Shown: piece by piece, positions 61,401 through 64,000 of the stretch
Layout: every line of letters begins with the position of its first letter
How positions within the stretch are numbered: position 1 is the first letter of the stretch
Source: Saprolegnia diclina VS20
Lineage: Eukaryota; Oomycota; Saprolegniomycetes; Saprolegniales; Saprolegniaceae
DNA length: 64,000 bases
Direction of reading: 5' to 3'
Assembly: GCF_000281045.1 (NCBI RefSeq)
Contig: NW_008246081.1
Location: 407,178-471,177 of the forward strand
The notes under the pieces: model-generated
Told to the model about the DNA's origin: nothing
The model's input: only the letters and a program-made list of their open reading frames with translations
Databases searched by the model: none
Program-made: the position numbers and the translations under genes

Positions 61401-64000
61401 GGTCGGTGCCTCGTGGTTGTGCTCGACTTCGAAGGCCTCGGGTCGTTTGAGCGTTCGGCGCAAGAAGACACACTGCTCTCGGTGCTCAACGCGGCCGTCT
61501 CGCGCCTCACAGTGTTTCGCATCGAGATGCGCTTTGACAAGGACGTGGACGGTATGTTTGCGAAGTTTCAGCAAGGCGTCGCGCTGCTCAAGGGCGACGA
61601 GCGCCTTTTCTGCGGCCGTCTGCTTCTCAACGTCAAGGACGTCAACCCGCACGACCAAGCGTCGGTCGTTGCCGAGTTCAAGTCGAAGCTCGAGGCGGTT
61701 TTGAGTGAAAACAAGGCCAACAACTTTGTCAAGGTCATGTATGGCGGCGGCACGACCATCACGTGCTGTCCACCGCTTGGCAACCAAGGCTATTACGATG
61801 CGCTAGAAGAAGCCGCTTGCAGCTTGCACGCTGCGCGCGCCAAGGCCTATGCGAACGGCGCCGACTGTCACGACACGCTGAACATGGTGCTGGCCAAGAT
61901 TTCGCTGCTCGACTGGACCGACATGGGCGATAATGTGCAAGCCCACAAGTTGGCGCAGCTGTGCGACGACATTCGCCATGCTCTGCGCTATGGCTGTCTC
62001 GACGATGACGAGACGCTTGGCCCGGACGACGATGCGACGATGACGGCCCAGCGACAAGCCATGGTCTTCGATTCCCATCTCGACCTGCCACCCGACGAGA
62101 TGCTCGAGTTCGAGCTGGATGCAGCCGACGACGACGTGGCGTCGACTCTGGCGTCGGCAAAAACCATCTTGTTGTGCTACCTGGAGCAGTTTCTGATGCA
62201 AGTGGACGCACCGCGCAGTCTGGTGCTGGAAGCGCGCTTTGATGTTGTGTGGAACTTTGTCGTCTGGCGCCGCGAGTACCGCGTGCGGTCGTGGTTTGCG
62301 TCGCTCGCAGCCAGTGGCCGCGACGAAGCCGATTTGCTGGACGTTTGCGTGCGCCGGATGAAGCAGTACCTGCGCCGCTGCCAGCACACGTGCGCCAAGT
62401 GCCAGCTTGGGTGTTTTGAGTCGATTTTGCACGAAGCCAACGTCGACCATGACTGCGGCACAGACCACACGTGCGCAGGCTGCTGCTCGTACTGCACGGC
62501 GGGCAATGTGCCGTGCGGGGCCGCCGCCGGACACACTGGCCCCTGCAACTGTACATACGCCAACCACACGTGCACGTCCCCCTGTGTGATGGCGAGTGCG
62601 AGCAACTGCGACGGCGACTGCCACCTGCCCGTCGACCACGACGGACCGCACGCGTGCAACGTGGCCGAGCATCGCTGCAGCCACGCGTGCACGGCGCCCG
62701 ACTGCCGCAGTCTGTGCACGCAGCTCTTTGCCATCACCCACGATCGTCACGACTGCGGATCGTCCAGTTGTATGCGTGGCTGCAGCATTGCGGGGTGCTC
62801 TCGCCTGTGCCATGTCCAAGACCACTTTCATGCTGCCGGCCATACCTGCGGCGCGGACCACCGATGCGCCACCGAGTGCGCGGCCGACGGCTTATGCGAG
62901 GTCAAGGTGCAGCGTACGCCGACGACCTTTGAGGGCGGCCGTGGCACGTTTGAATACACGCAGCAAACGATGGTCGGCGTGCGCAAAAAGTGTGCGGCCT
63001 TGCTGCCAGTCGGGGCGCTCGATCACGACGGCGCCGCGCACCGCTGCGACGCGACTGACCACACGTGCGCTGCGCAGTGCCCGTGTTGCCGCTACTACTG
63101 CACCAAAGCTGTCGGTCACGCGGGTTTGCACGCGACGTCGCACGGCAACATGACGGAGACGTACTTTGTCTCGGATGTTGCCAGCGTTGACATTGCCGGA
63201 CGGGCCTACGTGGCGGGCGAAGACGGCGTTGCCGAGATGTGTCCTTTCTTTTGTTCGAAGATGGGACGCGGCCACGTGCACTATGTCCCGTGCGACCACG
63301 CGAGCGCCGATCTCTGCAATGCCTCGGACGGGCGCCGCCACTGCACGACGGCGTTGGAGCCACACCCGACACGGCCCATGGACGAAGTGCTCCACGCAAC
63401 GTACTGGAAGATGCAAGGGTGGGAGGACCCGGTGGCAAGTGCCATGGACCGCAACGCCTTTGGCTTGTGTCCGTACCAGTGCGCGGCCCCCAGCCACAAG
63501 GAAGGCGAGACGTCATTTTGCACGTTGGAGGCCTGGCATGCGCCGGTGGTGGCCAACGCGCCGCCCGGCCACACACTCGCGCGCGGCCACGTGCTGCCAT
63601 GCACGCACACGGCGCATCGCGGCCAGGTGCACCACGTGTTTGTCCTCGACACGTCGGGCTCGATGCGCGGCCAGCGGTGGACTGACGCCAAAAACGCTGT
63701 GTACGAATACATTGCTCAGCAGCGCGCCAAGAAGGGGGCCATGTACCCCGACATTGTGTCGGTCATTTCCTTTAGCGAAGGCAGCCAAATCGTCTACGAA
63801 GGTCGGTCGCTGTGCAAGATGGGCCGCAAGACGTGTGCGGCGATTCCGTTTCGCGGCTTCGGCACCAACTACAATGACGGTCTGCGCGCGGCGATCGAGG
63901 TGCTGTCGCGCAACGACCACACGACGTACACGCCGGTGCTGCTCTTCTTTACGGACGGCCGCCCCCACCACGCGAGCAATGGCGTCGACTTGGCACGGCA
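58419..64000 (+). CDS. Giant VLIG/URGCP-like GTPase with Cys/His-rich region and VWA domain, 3' partial
   Basis: One uninterrupted frame from the ATG at 58419 to the window end: at least 1860 residues without an intron or stop. Residues about 1-900 have no domain I recognise; about 500-800 is rich in beta strands (propeller-like alternation). The G domain (about 945-1130) has P-loop GKQSTGKS, the distinctive GARCTDGVW, G3 DFEGLGSFE and a G4-like NVKD; this set most resembles the very-large-inducible/URGCP GTPases. Residues about 1320-1700 are Cys/His-rich with repeated H-x-C-x3-C patterns. A VWA domain starts at about 1737, with MIDAS residues DTSGS, a Thr in GFGTNYNDG and FTDGRP. The protein should be cytosolic. 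Function is unknown; immune, proteostasis or membrane-remodelling roles are possible. Confidence 0.82.
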   Translation, partial: MASRMTVATSYESLSCYHLLRMAVEDDAGAVVFQPTLVESELLRLLGALHVVDGAKKMPVEEQLGRFVDASDADRSIDVVACFGKQAAVQVELRQRGWWLTKLEHYLHADDEGVFVIVLPDARPKVVLFTWLLDSAFAPEYLRERATYALRFVTTLTSTVLCCLTDADWTALELAAADETNDIGSSWMKYSVEFSIAEAAVQDEIVTCVALPTTTQLPQGLVLVSSTGPTAVTFRVASETSITTKKGVVGLTPPTAFAKWLVDAATTHRLELKVGLPKPCMKAALTAWCAWPTWALDRVTIAGVRNDMRPDVTTRVEWELHDFLARFSHNAKVLCYMAPEPRSAVAEERAHAEMMADLTSLSNQLAGELPIPADLSSLPAHVKTMINAEGEAMWRATPRSAGIKSYADATKSPSQSWLVADHFEPFSFPFVGKSPAAMDLIVPRILADLKAYYDNWLSALQEFLFEPKVASAMVEHALLQADTTATLCCARDALIYEAFVAAIDTRNRLHAATALTTTLAKGADAEHLSVAQQHIGDGGQTLYLTHQDGRALAQLHLPLHVRILLVTVVDAVLVVVYTDDTKTTVRSYTLHGPRSLKKHVSKPFPHVVERCDFDPTQRTLALFHSDTFVDLLTFTPTFTKLLGRSQRVDLRVLRPLPPFRDVLMFGGDQPGLLCVGDDGSAQSYVRQTRQLSKHVPKFVATPTTKVVKFKDGAFIVRLMPLTDQSLRVQTMTTHTLAPLPETTVALPCLLDWKATEARAYADTILLLDPTTGAVVELQLTVVSGQLAWELQCAQQAAPANLNESSLLWAVFHVFEKFPVRAMMDETSSRPALQLRAHASSPARREVFLTTLDAVMTKLGSLQKDLTPLALAKDAIVDASLLVWPTMALAPWILELVGFVPVPICRAQDNQLLLLRDGVTMAFRDGSEAHTLAPQIGFGAASHVLRAWSGPVVVLTSMGKQSTGKSYFLNHLTGSSFAISGARCTDGVWLTLRQLGRCLVVVLDFEGLGSFERSAQEDTLLSVLNAAVSRLTVFRIEMRFDKDVDGMFAKFQQGVALLKGDERLFCGRLLLNVKDVNPHDQASVVAEFKSKLEAVLSENKANNFVKVMYGGGTTITCCPPLGNQGYYDALEEAACSLHAARAKAYANGADCHDTLNMVLAKISLLDWTDMGDNVQAHKLAQLCDDIRHALRYGCLDDDETLGPDDDATMTAQRQAMVFDSHLDLPPDEMLEFELDAADDDVASTLASAKTILLCYLEQFLMQVDAPRSLVLEARFDVVWNFVVWRREYRVRSWFASLAASGRDEADLLDVCVRRMKQYLRRCQHTCAKCQLGCFESILHEANVDHDCGTDHTCAGCCSYCTAGNVPCGAAAGHTGPCNCTYANHTCTSPCVMASASNCDGDCHLPVDHDGPHACNVAEHRCSHACTAPDCRSLCTQLFAITHDRHDCGSSSCMRGCSIAGCSRLCHVQDHFHAAGHTCGADHRCATECAADGLCEVKVQRTPTTFEGGRGTFEYTQQTMVGVRKKCAALLPVGALDHDGAAHRCDATDHTCAAQCPCCRYYCTKAVGHAGLHATSHGNMTETYFVSDVASVDIAGRAYVAGEDGVAEMCPFFCSKMGRGHVHYVPCDHASADLCNASDGRRHCTTALEPHPTRPMDEVLHATYWKMQGWEDPVASAMDRNAFGLCPYQCAAPSHKEGETSFCTLEAWHAPVVANAPPGHTLARGHVLPCTHTAHRGQVHHVFVLDTSGSMRGQRWTDAKNAVYEYIAQQRAKKGAMYPDIVSVISFSEGSQIVYEGRSLCKMGRKTCAAIPFRGFGTNYNDGLRAAIEVLSRNDHTTYTPVLLFFTDGRPHHASNGVDLAR

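Noticed and set aside
61056-62861. Long minus-strand frames opposite the giant GTPase gene
   Set aside because: They lie antisense to the P-loop and Cys-rich coding sequence and show no domain or splice continuity.

Overview
This 64 kb window is a dense, GC-rich stretch of a eukaryotic nuclear genome, most likely an oomycete (water mould) near the Saprolegniales. That assignment is inference. It rests on about 90 very short introns (nearly all 39-64 nt, mostly GTAC...TAG), tail-to-tail genes often only 37-70 bp apart, flagellar genes next to a receptor-like LRR-TKL kinase, and the kinds of proteins encoded. I see no tRNA, rRNA, CRISPR array, prophage or intact transposon. About 33 protein genes can be supported. 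Most exon models given here were built by hand from reading frame, splice signals and protein-family continuity, and they close to whole codons.

Left part (1-23.9 kb): a DnaJ class B chaperone (5' end cut by the window), a CCDC6-like coiled coil, a TMF1-like golgin, a divergent DNA-repair pair (XPA and MLH3), NAP1, a PH-USP-UBA deubiquitinase-like protein, an RI-type LRR protein, a small Cys-rich repeat protein, an unknown four-TM protein, a membrane J-protein, two flagellar or dynein genes (RSPH14, roadblock light chain), MCMBP and a cold-shock/CCCH RNA-binding protein.

Middle (24.6-44.3 kb): PIG-U, ARS2/SERRATE, an unusually large CDC6-like AAA+ protein with a six-fold repeated N-terminal module, an ankyrin protein, mitochondrial bL33, a DUF202 membrane protein, complex I subunit NDUFA2, an S28 serine peptidase, OGG1 and a CaMK-type kinase.

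Right part (44.7-64 kb): an orphan secreted protein, a cytochrome P450, a compact run of probable flagellar genes (EFCAB10-like, CYB5D1, RCC1-IQ protein), and an LRR-TM-TKL receptor kinase. A 2.9 kb gene-poor stretch with short direct repeats follows. Last comes an intronless giant ORF, open at the window edge, that joins a VLIG/URGCP-like GTPase domain, a Cys/His-rich region and a VWA domain.

Themes: DNA replication and repair genes are frequent (XPA, MLH3, OGG1, CDC6, MCMBP, NAP1). Two of their promoters carry E2F-like sites. A palindrome with core ATCCGGAT recurs 60-120 bp upstream of many starts and looks like a promoter element of this lineage. The giant GTPase-VWA gene and the CDC6 repeat module are the most unusual items.
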